Source: a virus. From it: a stretch of DNA of 24,799 nt. Location: positions 1 to 24,799 of the IMG/VR virus record IMGVR_UViG_3300044742_000044. One strand, written 5' to 3'. The notes beneath the pieces were generated by a model. That model was not told where the DNA came from. It ran no database searches and saw only the letters and a program-made list of their open reading frames with translations. Shown one piece after another: positions 1-7,194 of this stretch. Within the stretch, counting starts at the first letter, position 1; each line of letters starts with the position of its first letter. The position numbers and the translations under genes were made by a program.

Positions 1-1
1 A

Positions 2-1429
2 GGCGCAGGCGTCATCTGGAACGATGTGATCGATGGCGACACGTTGCAGGTTGGAACAACTCAGGCGTTCATCCTGAGTGTCGATACTGGTCTGACGGTC
101 ATTACGCTGAAAGCCCCGTGGGCTGGGACCACTGCCGCAAGCGCTCCCTATATGATCTTGAAGAACTCATGGGAGCGATATGATCCAGCGATCACTCAAT
201 CCTGGGTCCGTGACATGCTGCAGAAGATCAATGCAGCAGGAGTGATCTACTCGGTCGCCACGACGCCGAACCCGGACATCGGCAACAATGGCGACTATGC
301 GCTGAGAACCAATTCGCCGGAGTGGACGCTTTGGCTCAAGGTCGGCGGGACATGGGTGTTGCAGGGTGACCTCCGTGAACCGCATGGCGTCCAGCAAAAT
401 GTCGCGTGGAATACCTCGATGGAGGTGTGCCAAATACCAACCGACTTCCTCACCAACAATGTGGCGCGGAATATCGTTGATGGATGGGAGGGAATGTTCA
501 AGCACGCCACGGCTTCCATTTGGTCAACGCAAACCGCCGCATCGAGGGAGTTTCCACAATGTTGTTATTTCTCCAATGCGGCAAATTTCTCGGCTCCAGC
601 GAGCGGCGACTTCGTGAAGTTTCGGCACAAAATTGAGGGATACCGGATTGCTCATTGGGGCTGGGGCGGTGATTCTGGTTTGATGCCTGGCAGTGTTGCG
701 TCGCCGATTGTTGTGGCGTTCCGCTATTACAATCAGCTTGGACCTGGAACGATCTTTGCCAAGTTATCGAATGCCGATCAGTCGCGCTGCTACTATCATG
801 AGTTCGCAATCGTCAACAACTGGAACTACGTCGCCTTCAACGTGCCGCCCGACACGGCTGGTACCTGGAACAAGAGCAACGGGGTTGGATTGACGTTTGA
901 AATATTTGCCGATGGCAAAGAGGCTGCGCCGGTTGTGGCGCTCGATGCCTGGGGCACCTTCAACAAAGTGCAGACCTTCAACGCAACGTCAAATTTATTC
1001 AACACGGCTGGCAATGCGTTCGCGATCACTGGAGTATTTATCTCGGCTGGAACGCAGTTGCCGCTCGTGAGCGATCTGCCCAAGCTGATGCGGCCATACG
1101 ACGAAGAAGTTCTCACATGCATGAGATATTTCTACAATGGCATTCCGGCGTTGGTCGGCGCAGTCTATTCGCCAACTACCGTGGTTGCGCGGGCGATGGC
1201 TTATCATCCAGTGCCGATGCGAGTTGCACCTGCCGTGTTGATGACCTCTCCGGTGTCTTTCCTGTCTGGTACTGTTGTCAGCGCAGCAACAACCATCACA
1301 TCAAATTATTCAACTGCCATCAAAGCTGAACTTGACTTTACGTTGGCATCCGGCATCCAGTACAATGGCGCGGTGGCAGTAGTATATGCTGGTGGAGGTG
1401 GCAACATCAACTTTGATGCGAGGATGTAG
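2..1429 (+). CDS. Tail fibre protein, 5'-truncated by the window edge
   Basis: This is the first of two tandem tail-fibre paralogues. The frame is open from base 2, and residues before the apparent GTG at 26 (GAGVIWND) still align with the neighbour (SGAIFVDV), so the true start lies outside the window. The N-terminal ~110 residues (DTLQVGTTQA, APWAGTTA, YMILKNSW, RYDPAITQ) match the next gene and probably attach the fibre to the virion. The middle contains IEGYRIAHWGWG and TGTWNKSNGVGL, a beta-sandwich-like module seen in phage receptor-binding proteins. The C-terminal part has RPYDEEVLTCMRYF and ends in DARM, a common tail-fibre ending. Unlike its neighbour it lacks the MTGLLTLSGDP-type segment. 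Its stop overlaps the GTG start of the next gene by one base (TAGTG). The tail-fibre class is well supported; the receptor is unknown. Confidence 0.85.
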   Translation, partial: GAGVIWNDVIDGDTLQVGTTQAFILSVDTGLTVITLKAPWAGTTAASAPYMILKNSWERYDPAITQSWVRDMLQKINAAGVIYSVATTPNPDIGNNGDYALRTNSPEWTLWLKVGGTWVLQGDLREPHGVQQNVAWNTSMEVCQIPTDFLTNNVARNIVDGWEGMFKHATASIWSTQTAASREFPQCCYFSNAANFSAPASGDFVKFRHKIEGYRIAHWGWGGDSGLMPGSVASPIVVAFRYYNQLGPGTIFAKLSNADQSRCYYHEFAIVNNWNYVAFNVPPDTAGTWNKSNGVGLTFEIFADGKEAAPVVALDAWGTFNKVQTFNATSNLFNTAGNAFAITGVFISAGTQLPLVSDLPKLMRPYDEEVLTCMRYFYNGIPALVGAVYSPTTVVARAMAYHPVPMRVAPAVLMTSPVSFLSGTVVSAATTITSNYSTAIKAELDFTLASGIQYNGAVAVVYAGGGGNINFDARM

Positions 1430-3006
1430 TGTCACTCGGGCAAATCTATAATCTCGGAACGGTAACTGTTACCAACGGCTCGGCGACGGTAACCAGTTCA
1501 GGTGCAATCTTTGTCGATGTGCTACTTGGTGACACGTTACAGGTCGGAACAACGCAAGCCTACGTGTCGAGCGTCAATGCGGGCTTCAATGTTATCACGT
1601 TAATGGCTCCATGGGCAGGAGCCACGGCGACTAACTCCGTCTACATGATCTTGAAGAACTCTTGGTCACGGTATGATCCTGCGATCACACAGGCGGTGTT
1701 GCGTGACTTCTTGTCGAAGATGGCCGATGCCGGGATTATCTACGCGGTTGATGGTACTGTGCCTGATCCTGGAATCGGCAATGATGGGGACTATGCGCTC
1801 AAGACCAATGTCCCTGCTTGGACCTTGTGGCTGAAGGTGACGGGTACGTGGGTAGTACAAGGTGACGTGCGGCCCGCCCCGCCTGACCCTGCGTTATTTG
1901 TGCATAAGGCTGGCGGCGTTGATGCCGTTATGACGGGCTTGCTGACGTTGAGTGGCGATCCAACTGCACCATTGCATGCTGTAACAAAGCAATGGGCCAC
2001 GCCGCTCGACGCGATGGCGTACAACGGAATGCAATACAATGGCAGCTTTGAGGTCAGCCAGCAATATGGCCACGGCAGCAGTCAGATAACGCCGGGTTAC
2101 GCTATCGATGGATGGTCGCACGGTCGTGTCGGTAGCATGACTACGGGTCTTGGCGCTTATGATGATACTCATGTTCCAGGTTTGCAATACACCTTGGTGT
2201 TTCACACTACCGTGGCGCAGACGACATTAGGCGGTGGCGACTATGCCTTCATGGCTCAACAAATAGAAGGCTACCGCATTGCACGTCTTGGTTGGGGAAC
2301 CGCCAGCGCCAGACCAATCACCATTGCGTTTTGGTCAGTGCATCAACGTGCTGGCGGTTACACTCTGAAGGTTGGCAACGCCACTTCTGATCGCAGCTAC
2401 TGCGCTGCATACGTACAAGCTGTCGCTGGGGTTCCACAATATAATGTTATTACCATCCCTGGTTGCACGACCGGGACATGGAATAAAACGAATGGCGTTG
2501 GCATCTTGTTTGGTTTCACGTTGGCAAGTGGCACGATTTACACAGCACCAGTTGCTAACACTTGGTACAATGCCAACTACATCGCAGCCCCCGGACAAGT
2601 CAATGGCGTTGAGACAACAGCAGATGGTATTTATCTGTTCGGGGTATTTGTTTTCCCTGGCACCCAAGCACCCGCCGCCGCGCAAGCGCCATTGATCATG
2701 CGCCCATTCGATCAGGAGTTATTGATCTGCCAGAGATATTTCCGCTATGAGACATTTTCTCCTGGTGGCTTGTGGTTGTTTTCAATTGATAACTCTGCAG
2801 GCTATCGTCGCGCAACCTATCACTTTAATCCCTACATGCGGATCGCACCGGTAGTAACAATTACCGCTACTGTTGGTGGCAGTACGTTCGTATCAGGTCC
2901 GTCAGCAAGCCTCTCCACTCCGTATTCATGTCAACTTTCAGCCGATATAACAACTGTTGGTGGATATGCCTACGTCGATTCACTCCTAGCCAGCGCGAGG
3001 TTATAA
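1429..3006 (+). CDS. Tail fibre / receptor-binding protein
   Basis: The 525-residue protein starts with GTG, one base overlapping the preceding stop. Residues ~1-130 duplicate the upstream fibre's N-terminal region. Residues ~160-190 contain HKAGG..AVMTGLLTLSGDP followed by HAVTKQ, the classic phage tail-fibre repeat that links shaft and tip. A second module (QQIEGYRIARLGWG, TTGTWNKTNGVGIL) matches the corresponding module of the paralogue. The C-terminal domain carries RPFDQELLICQRYF and ends in SARL. It most likely forms part of the fibre or tip that binds the host surface. The pair may have arisen by gene duplication followed by divergence of the tip. No intramolecular chaperone or enzyme motif (depolymerase, peptidase) is evident. 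Confidence 0.88.
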   Translation: MSLGQIYNLGTVTVTNGSATVTSSGAIFVDVLLGDTLQVGTTQAYVSSVNAGFNVITLMAPWAGATATNSVYMILKNSWSRYDPAITQAVLRDFLSKMADAGIIYAVDGTVPDPGIGNDGDYALKTNVPAWTLWLKVTGTWVVQGDVRPAPPDPALFVHKAGGVDAVMTGLLTLSGDPTAPLHAVTKQWATPLDAMAYNGMQYNGSFEVSQQYGHGSSQITPGYAIDGWSHGRVGSMTTGLGAYDDTHVPGLQYTLVFHTTVAQTTLGGGDYAFMAQQIEGYRIARLGWGTASARPITIAFWSVHQRAGGYTLKVGNATSDRSYCAAYVQAVAGVPQYNVITIPGCTTGTWNKTNGVGILFGFTLASGTIYTAPVANTWYNANYIAAPGQVNGVETTADGIYLFGVFVFPGTQAPAAAQAPLIMRPFDQELLICQRYFRYETFSPGGLWLFSIDNSAGYRRATYHFNPYMRIAPVVTITATVGGSTFVSGPSASLSTPYSCQLSADITTVGGYAYVDSLLASARL

Positions 3007-3009
3007 GAG

Positions 3010-3543
3010 ATGCCGAATGACGATTGGAGCTTTATGCCGCCAACGCCACCGTTTGTTATCCCTCCACCGGAGCCAAAAGAACAAGTGGTGACGTACACTT
3101 TCGCCAACGCAGAAGGCACTGCTGTGATCCGCAACGATGGCGCAGTGATTCCGAATGATCCAGACAATGCTGACTGGATCGCGTACCAGGAATGGGTCGC
3201 GCTGGGCGGCGTGACGATGCCTTACATCCAGCCACCGCCATTGAAGCCACCGCCAATTTCCAGAAGGCAGTTCTACCAGGAACTCGCTAACATGGGTTCA
3301 ATTACCCAGAATTCTGCGTTAGGCACGATGAAGACTGGCGCACTGCCCAATGAGATAGATAACTACATCAAATCCTCCAACGTGCCGAATGAACGGGAGT
3401 TCGAAGCCAATATGTTCTTCGTTGGTGCGCAGACGATCTCCATTGACGATGAATGGGTGCAAGGGTTGGCGGCCTATCTCAATACCGAGAACACAACGCC
3501 AGAGGCAATGGAAGCGATGTGGCTACGCGCGGCAAAGCTATGA
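3010..3543 (+). CDS. Tail-fibre-linked small protein, possibly assembly factor
   Basis: This 177-residue protein begins three bases after the fibre gene and overlaps the endolysin start by four bases (ATGA). It has a proline-rich N-terminus (PPTPPFVIPPPEPKE). A segment with a DPDNADWIAYQEWVALGG pattern recalls proteins encoded after phage tail-fibre genes, including tail-fibre assembly proteins. A second proline cluster (QPPPLKPPP) is followed by an alpha-helical C-terminal half beginning ISRRQFYQELA. No enzymatic motif is visible. Position and the NDPxNADW-like segment suggest a fibre assembly chaperone or minor fibre component, but that is inference. The Shine-Dalgarno sequence is weak, so translation is probably coupled to the fibre gene. 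Confidence 0.7.
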   Translation: MPNDDWSFMPPTPPFVIPPPEPKEQVVTYTFANAEGTAVIRNDGAVIPNDPDNADWIAYQEWVALGGVTMPYIQPPPLKPPPISRRQFYQELANMGSITQNSALGTMKTGALPNEIDNYIKSSNVPNEREFEANMFFVGAQTISIDDEWVQGLAAYLNTENTTPEAMEAMWLRAAKL

Positions 3544-4658
3544 GAACAATCACCGGCAAATGTTCGCACTTTGGTGGTCCCCGTGATACGGGAGTATCGC
3601 CAAGCGAGGGACTGGCGTTCATCTATGAGGTGGCGGATGCGCCGCATCTATTCCTGCCGCATCAGCCTCCAGGAACAACAGGCCTCGCAAGAAGATTGAA
3701 CCCAGAAGAGTTCTATGTTGCTTGCCGCTGGGACTATGATGAGACATCAAAGAATGAATTGCTCGGCATTATGGCATTGGTACGCTCGCCAAAGACCGGC
3801 AAACAGTTCATGGCCTATCCTGCGGACTGGGGACCGCATAAGGATACTGGCCGTGTTGCGGATTTATCGCCTGGGCTTATGGCGGCATTGGGCATTGAGA
3901 CAGACGATGAGGTTGAAGTGACCTTCCCGTATGAATTACCAGAAGAGGCTGACATGGGCATCTATAATTCTATCGTGATGTCCTCTGGACACGGCAAATA
4001 TGTCCGTGGTGCTTCTGGCTACCTCGATGAAGTTGACGAAGCTAGAAGTGTCGTGGAGAAGCTCGCCTTGGAGCTACGCATGCGCGGCTGCAATGTCGTC
4101 ACGTTCCATGATGATGTGTCCAAGACGCAAAGCGAGAACCTTAATCGCATAGTTGACTTCCACAATAGCAAGACGCGGCAACTCGACATATCCGTTCACT
4201 TCAATGCGTACCAGACAACTAGCAAACCCATGGGCACGGAGGTATTGTACGTGACACAGCAATCCCTAGCGACAGAGCTATCCAAGGTCATCTCTGAATC
4301 CGGTGGCTTTATCAATCGCGGTCCAAAGAAGCGGACTGATTTGTTCTTCCTCAACAAGACATCAGCGCCAGCGGTATTGCTCGAGGTTTGTTTCGTGGAC
4401 AGCGAGGCGGACACGGCGCAGTATGAAATGAACTTCAATCAGATATGTGCCGCCTTGGCGGATCACCTTGGCGGTGAAGTATCGAAGCCAACGCGACCAC
4501 CAATGCCAATGCCGCCAATCCCAGAGCCAATACCTCCATCGACACCACGGCCGCCAATACCAGGACCGATGCCGCATCCGCCAGTCGTGGAGGCGCGCGT
4601 CAATATCGAGATAACAGGAGACGTAATAGTAACCGTCAATGGCGTACCAGTTTCATGA
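3540..4658 (+). CDS. Endolysin: DPBB-like domain plus N-acetylmuramoyl-L-alanine amidase (Amidase_3)
   Basis: The ATG at 3540 overlaps the preceding stop (ATGA), giving 372 residues; an open frame extends further upstream inside the previous gene but is not needed. Residues ~1-130 resemble a double-psi beta-barrel module (ADWGPHKDTGRVADLSPGLMAALGI). Residues ~142-311 form a zinc amidase of the Amidase_3 type. Likely zinc ligands are H151 (SSGHG), E164 or E167, and H220 (SVHFNA), and E282 (LLEVCFVDSEAD) is the catalytic glutamate. The amidase cleaves the bond between N-acetylmuramic acid and L-alanine in peptidoglycan. A proline-rich linker (~317-348) leads to a short beta-strand tail. No signal peptide is seen, so release should depend on a holin. 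It opens the lysis cassette. Confidence 0.9.
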   Translation: MRTITGKCSHFGGPRDTGVSPSEGLAFIYEVADAPHLFLPHQPPGTTGLARRLNPEEFYVACRWDYDETSKNELLGIMALVRSPKTGKQFMAYPADWGPHKDTGRVADLSPGLMAALGIETDDEVEVTFPYELPEEADMGIYNSIVMSSGHGKYVRGASGYLDEVDEARSVVEKLALELRMRGCNVVTFHDDVSKTQSENLNRIVDFHNSKTRQLDISVHFNAYQTTSKPMGTEVLYVTQQSLATELSKVISESGGFINRGPKKRTDLFFLNKTSAPAVLLEVCFVDSEADTAQYEMNFNQICAALADHLGGEVSKPTRPPMPMPPIPEPIPPSTPRPPIPGPMPHPPVVEARVNIEITGDVIVTVNGVPVS

Positions 4659-4673
4659 AACAGGAGGCCACAA

Positions 4674-4886
4674 ATGATCAATACCTTGATCCACTTCGTC
4701 GTCTACCTAATCGTGCTTGGCGTCGTTGCTTGGTTGTTAATATACCTGGTCGACAATCTGCCAATGATGGCGCCATTCAAGCAAATCGCGCGGGTCGTGA
4801 TAACCGTGGTTTGCGTACTCATCCTGATCCTCCTTCTGCTTGATATGATCGGCATCGTCGATACTGGCCGACCCTTAGTCCGTTGA
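4674..4886 (+). CDS. Small two-helix membrane protein, candidate holin
   Basis: This 70-residue protein is preceded by a strong Shine-Dalgarno (CAGGAGG, 7 bases before ATG). It has two hydrophobic helices, about residues 5-26 (LIHFVVYLIVLGVVAWLLIYL) and 41-62 (VVITVVCVLILILLLLDMIGI), separated by a short loop. The pattern resembles small bacterial membrane proteins of the Thivi_2564 type, which also occur in phages. Its position directly after the endolysin makes a holin role likely, but the sequence alone does not prove it. Its stop TGA shares one base with the next ATG (TGATG), so the downstream gene is probably translationally coupled. Confidence 0.75.
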   Translation: MINTLIHFVVYLIVLGVVAWLLIYLVDNLPMMAPFKQIARVVITVVCVLILILLLLDMIGIVDTGRPLVR

Positions 4887-5167
4887 TGGTGAAAGATATC
4901 AAGTCATGGTTCGGGGAGAACCAAACATTGATACTCTTTCTGGGGGCGCAAGCCGTGGCTCTTGCAACAGCAGCAGCGGCGATCCTTGCTTACTCAGTCA
5001 AGCTGGAAACACGCGTGTCAATAATGGAGACGCGTGGTGCGGAATATTCCGTGGCGCGGATGGCAAAGATGGAGGAGCGCATCACGGTCCTTGAACAACA
5101 AGTCAAAAGCAACGAGGCGCAACTGCTACGCGTTGTCAATGAATTCTTAAGGGACAGAAGCAAATGA
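4886..5167 (+). CDS. Single-pass membrane protein with coiled coil, lysis cassette
   Basis: The ATG at 4886 overlaps the preceding stop (TGATG). A TTG three bases upstream is a weaker alternative. The 93-residue product has one transmembrane segment near residues 15-38 (LILFLGAQAVALATAAAAILAY). The rest is charged and heptad-like (ETRVSIMETRGAEY, KMEERITVLEQQVKSNEAQLLRVV), which predicts a coiled coil. This layout (N-terminal anchor plus periplasmic coiled coil) is like an inner-membrane spanin of the Rz type, and the location after a holin-like gene agrees. No Rz1-like lipoprotein is nested inside it, so the assignment is tentative. Confidence 0.72.
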   Translation: MVKDIKSWFGENQTLILFLGAQAVALATAAAAILAYSVKLETRVSIMETRGAEYSVARMAKMEERITVLEQQVKSNEAQLLRVVNEFLRDRSK

Positions 5168-5382
5168 ACGGACATGGTAGCAATATCGGTGCATTGTTGG
5201 ACGTGCTAAAGGCGCAACCGCTGATGCTTGGGCTATTGCTGGTGATCTTCTCGCTGATAGGATTTGTTTATCTGCAATCTGCTCAGTTCAATAATCAACG
5301 CGCTGAAAACGTCAAGTTATTTCTTGACGTGCAAAAGGAGGTGCAAAAGCTTCTGAGTCAGTGCATCATTCCGCCGAAATGA
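5164..5382 (+). CDS. Small membrane-anchored protein, lysis cassette
   Basis: This 72-residue protein starts in a four-base ATGA overlap with the previous gene. A transmembrane helix lies at about residues 20-38 (LMLGLLLVIFSLIGFVYL). A short amphipathic stretch (NVKLFLDVQKEVQKLLSQC) and IIPPK follow. There is no lipobox near the N-terminus, so it is not an obvious Rz1-type outer-membrane spanin. It could be a second holin, an antiholin or a unimolecular lysis accessory. It ends in an ATGA overlap with the 35-residue gene downstream. Confidence 0.7.
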   Translation: MNGHGSNIGALLDVLKAQPLMLGLLLVIFSLIGFVYLQSAQFNNQRAENVKLFLDVQKEVQKLLSQCIIPPK

Positions 5383-5486
5383 CTTATGAAACAATCAACT
5401 TCTGGATTATTTTTGGCGGCATTGTTGGAGCGCTTGGTATCTTTGTGATCCTCTTGTTGATTTGGATTAACTCTAGAGATTACTAA
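5379..5486 (+). CDS. 35-residue single-helix membrane protein
   Basis: This tiny gene begins at an ATGA overlap with the preceding stop and ends TAA. Its product is a single hydrophobic helix (WIIFGGIVGALGIFVILLL) with an acidic N-terminal tip (MTYETINF) and a short charged tail (NSRDY). Translational coupling and the position, just before a transcription terminator and at the end of the lysis cassette, argue that it is real. Candidate roles are holin, antiholin or pore modulator, none proven. At 35 codons it is easy for gene finders to miss. Confidence 0.68.
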   Translation: MTYETINFWIIFGGIVGALGIFVILLLIWINSRDY

Positions 5487-5503
5487 CTTTCCCCTCCGTG
5501 ACT

Positions 5504-5532
5504 AGCCCTGGCCGAGTGCTGGGGCTTTTTTT
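5504..5532 (+). terminator. Rho-independent terminator after the lysis cassette
   Basis: A 9-bp stem (AGCCCTGGC paired with GCTGGGGCT, including two G-T pairs) with loop CGAGT is followed directly by a run of T. It lies 18 bases after the stop of the 35-residue gene and probably ends the late transcript. Confidence 0.85.
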
Positions 5533-5563
5533 GTTTTACAATGAAAAGATTTACTACCGCCTG

Positions 5564-5577
5564 TCACAACCTTGTGA
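5564..5577. promoter_or_regulatory. 14-bp palindrome upstream of the PEP-CTERM gene (operator-like)
   Basis: The site reads TCACAA, CC, TTGTGA: perfect 6-bp arms and a 2-bp centre. It lies between the late terminator and the cargo gene. Its core ACAACCTTGT recurs exactly at 11868-11877, upstream of the winged-helix gene. A dimeric regulator site is the simplest reading. No convincing sigma-70 promoter was found next to it. Confidence 0.5.
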
Positions 5578-5586
5578 TAGCCTTGT

Positions 5587-5600
5587 GTTGTTCGAACAAC
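5587..5600. promoter_or_regulatory. 14-bp perfect palindrome (operator-like)
   Basis: GTTGTTCGAACAAC is fully self-complementary. Its centre is 23 bp from the centre of the palindrome at 5564-5577, about two helical turns, and it ends 20 bases before the ATG at 5621. The pair could be a repressor site controlling the PEP-CTERM gene, or a leader hairpin in its mRNA. Confidence 0.45.
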
Positions 5601-5620
5601 TCTCACCAGAGGTAACTCCA

Positions 5621-6400
5621 ATGAAAAGTCTCTTTGGCGCTGCGGTGGCAGCGTCGTTGCTTGTTCTCTCTCTTCTTCCCGCACAGGCGGCCACTCGCAC
5701 TCTCGGCGGCCAAGTCTGGACACTTGGTGGCACAGATCTGACACTGGGCGGTGTACCGGCTGGGAATCAACCGCAGAATGCTCCTTGCATTATTTGCGGA
5801 GCGAACCAACCAAATCAGACTAACATCGACCAGAACTTTGGTTACACGGACTACGGCAACCAAGGCAACCAGACCTCTGAGACTTACTTCTCTTCTGGTA
5901 TTCTCAGGGACACGAACCTTGCTACCGACACTATCTCTGCGGTCAACTACAGCGGTCAGCAGATCATCAACCTGATCACTGCACTGGGCGGCCAGAATGC
6001 GTTCTCCATCGGCATTGATGTGAACCAAGCCAATGGGCAGGGCGCACAGGTGTTGGAGTCGTTCTTCTTCCTCGATCTTACTTCACACACGGTCATCGCG
6101 TCGTTCTTGCCGGCTTTGGCCGATGACATCGCACTTCCGACCCTTAACAATGGGACGGGCTTTCCTGACTATTTGCTCAATGGTCTGACGACCGCTAGCC
6201 TTGATCCAAATCATCAGTATGCGTTCTTTGCTCGCATGACGAATACGAATGATGGTCCTGACTCATTCTTCATCGTCCCGGCTGTGCAGGCAGTACCTGT
6301 TCCAGGAGCCGTCTGGCTCTTTGGTTCAGGCATCGCTGGACTCGGTATGTTGAAGTTGCGTCGTCGTAAGCAACAGCAGAAGCTTCTCGCTGCGGCTTAA
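5621..6400 (+). CDS. PEP-CTERM sorting-domain protein (exported cargo protein)
   Basis: The ATG at 5621 has an AGAGG Shine-Dalgarno 8 bases upstream and begins a typical signal peptide (MKSLFGAAVAASLLVLSLLP, then AQA as a cleavage site near residue 23). The frame stays open upstream through the terminator, but that part is not credible coding. The mature part starts with repeated TLGG/LGG units and has a CIICG motif near residue 56. Residues ~225-250 form a PEP-CTERM type tail: VPVPGAVWLFGSG, a hydrophobic helix, then KLRRRK. In bacteria such tails are processed by exosortase-type enzymes during export to the envelope or matrix. The gene sits alone between two terminators with its own palindromic upstream region, like a phage moron. 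Exact function is unknown. Confidence 0.85.
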   Translation: MKSLFGAAVAASLLVLSLLPAQAATRTLGGQVWTLGGTDLTLGGVPAGNQPQNAPCIICGANQPNQTNIDQNFGYTDYGNQGNQTSETYFSSGILRDTNLATDTISAVNYSGQQIINLITALGGQNAFSIGIDVNQANGQGAQVLESFFFLDLTSHTVIASFLPALADDIALPTLNNGTGFPDYLLNGLTTASLDPNHQYAFFARMTNTNDGPDSFFIVPAVQAVPVPGAVWLFGSGIAGLGMLKLRRRKQQQKLLAAA

Positions 6401-6407
6401 ATGAATT

Positions 6408-6435
6408 GGGGAGGCTTAATCGCCTCCCCTTTTTT
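6408..6435 (+). terminator. Rho-independent terminator after the PEP-CTERM gene
   Basis: An 8-bp perfect stem (GGGGAGGC with GCCTCCCC) with loop TTAATC is followed by six T. It lies 8 bases past the PEP-CTERM stop and separates the + strand block from the converging minus-strand operon, whose last stop codon (6434-6436) touches it. Confidence 0.9.
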
Positions 6436-6661
6436 ATTTCACCTTAGCGCCAAGATGAATCATATAGTTCATCCCGTTCTTTTTAATGTCGGTCGTTCCT
6501 CCACACTCCTCGCATATACCAGCAATGTAAAAGCTATTTGGCTTGTCCATTGTTTGTTTACGTCCGCAATGCTGGCAGTTGAATTGTTGGTAAATGGCTC
6601 CGCCTTGTGCTAGGATCAATTCACACTTTTCAATAACCTCATCCCACGGATATAGTTTCAT
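6434..6661 (-). CDS. Small zinc-ribbon protein
   Basis: The start at 6661 forms an ATGA overlap with the upstream PEP-CTERM/VPLPA gene. The longer open frame upstream would lie inside that gene, so it is rejected. The 75-residue product has two CxxC pairs (C29/C32 and C50/C53; NCQHCGRKQTM and GICEECGG), giving a four-cysteine zinc ribbon. It contains KPNSFYIAG and NYMIHLG, a pattern common in short phage proteins of unknown role. It is the last gene of the leftward operon and stops at the convergent terminator. Confidence 0.8.
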   Translation of the reverse strand: MKLYPWDEVIEKCELILAQGGAIYQQFNCQHCGRKQTMDKPNSFYIAGICEECGGTTDIKKNGMNYMIHLGAKVK

Positions 6662-7194
6662 TTGCGCCTCCCGAATAGACCAAGCATCCCAAGACCAATC
6701 GCAAACAACGGCAACGTCGCTGGTAAAGGTACAGCCGCAACCGTAGGACCACCAGTCCAAGTACCAGGGACGATGCTTTGCGCAAAGCCTTGAGACCATC
6801 CGTCAATTCCATTTCTGGTGTACGGATCAATATATCCAAACGTATTGTATCCCTCCCAAGCTATGATGTGTTGGTCAGCGTCGAATGTTATTGAGAAGTG
6901 CCCTCGTCCAATATTGCTCGTGACGATTAGTGGGCCATAGCTCAAGCTGATTCCAGGGGCCCAATTAGGCAGCACGGAGTTCGCCTCCCAATTGAAGGAA
7001 TGTGTCGTGTTTGCTAGTGAGCCTCCCAGCAGGAGAGCTTCATCAATGCTAAATTGTCCGGTCCAGCCTACTGTTGAATTTGAACCGTAAAACAATGGCT
7101 GTCCTTGGTATGTGTACGTCAACACCGCAGCATCGCCAGGTGTTGTTGAGAGTAGCGCAACGGATAGCGTCGCCATCCGCAAATAGCTATTCAT
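6658..7194 (-). CDS. VPLPA/PEP-CTERM type exported protein
   Basis: This 178-residue protein starts in an ATGA overlap with the gene upstream and ends in another with the zinc-ribbon gene. The N-terminus is a signal peptide (MNSYLRMATLSVALLSTTPG, cleavage likely after GDA near residue 22). The mature part is beta-rich and aromatic (QPLFYGSNSTVGWTGQFSID, HFSITFDADQHIIAW). The last 24 residues begin VPLPATLPLF, continue with a glycine-rich hydrophobic helix and end GRRK, the signature of a VPLPA-type PEP-CTERM sorting tail. It should be exported and processed at the envelope in a host with an exosortase. Unlike the + strand PEP-CTERM gene, it is embedded inside a translationally coupled phage operon, so it is not a stray insertion. 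Confidence 0.83.
   Translation of the reverse strand: MNSYLRMATLSVALLSTTPGDAAVLTYTYQGQPLFYGSNSTVGWTGQFSIDEALLLGGSLANTTHSFNWEANSVLPNWAPGISLSYGPLIVTSNIGRGHFSITFDADQHIIAWEGYNTFGYIDPYTRNGIDGWSQGFAQSIVPGTWTGGPTVAAVPLPATLPLFAIGLGMLGLFGRRK

Noticed and set aside
5498-5620. Upstream extension of the PEP-CTERM gene to a GTG at 5498
   Set aside because: It would run through the terminator and palindromes and put 41 residues before a perfectly normal signal peptide; the ATG at 5621 has its own ribosome site.
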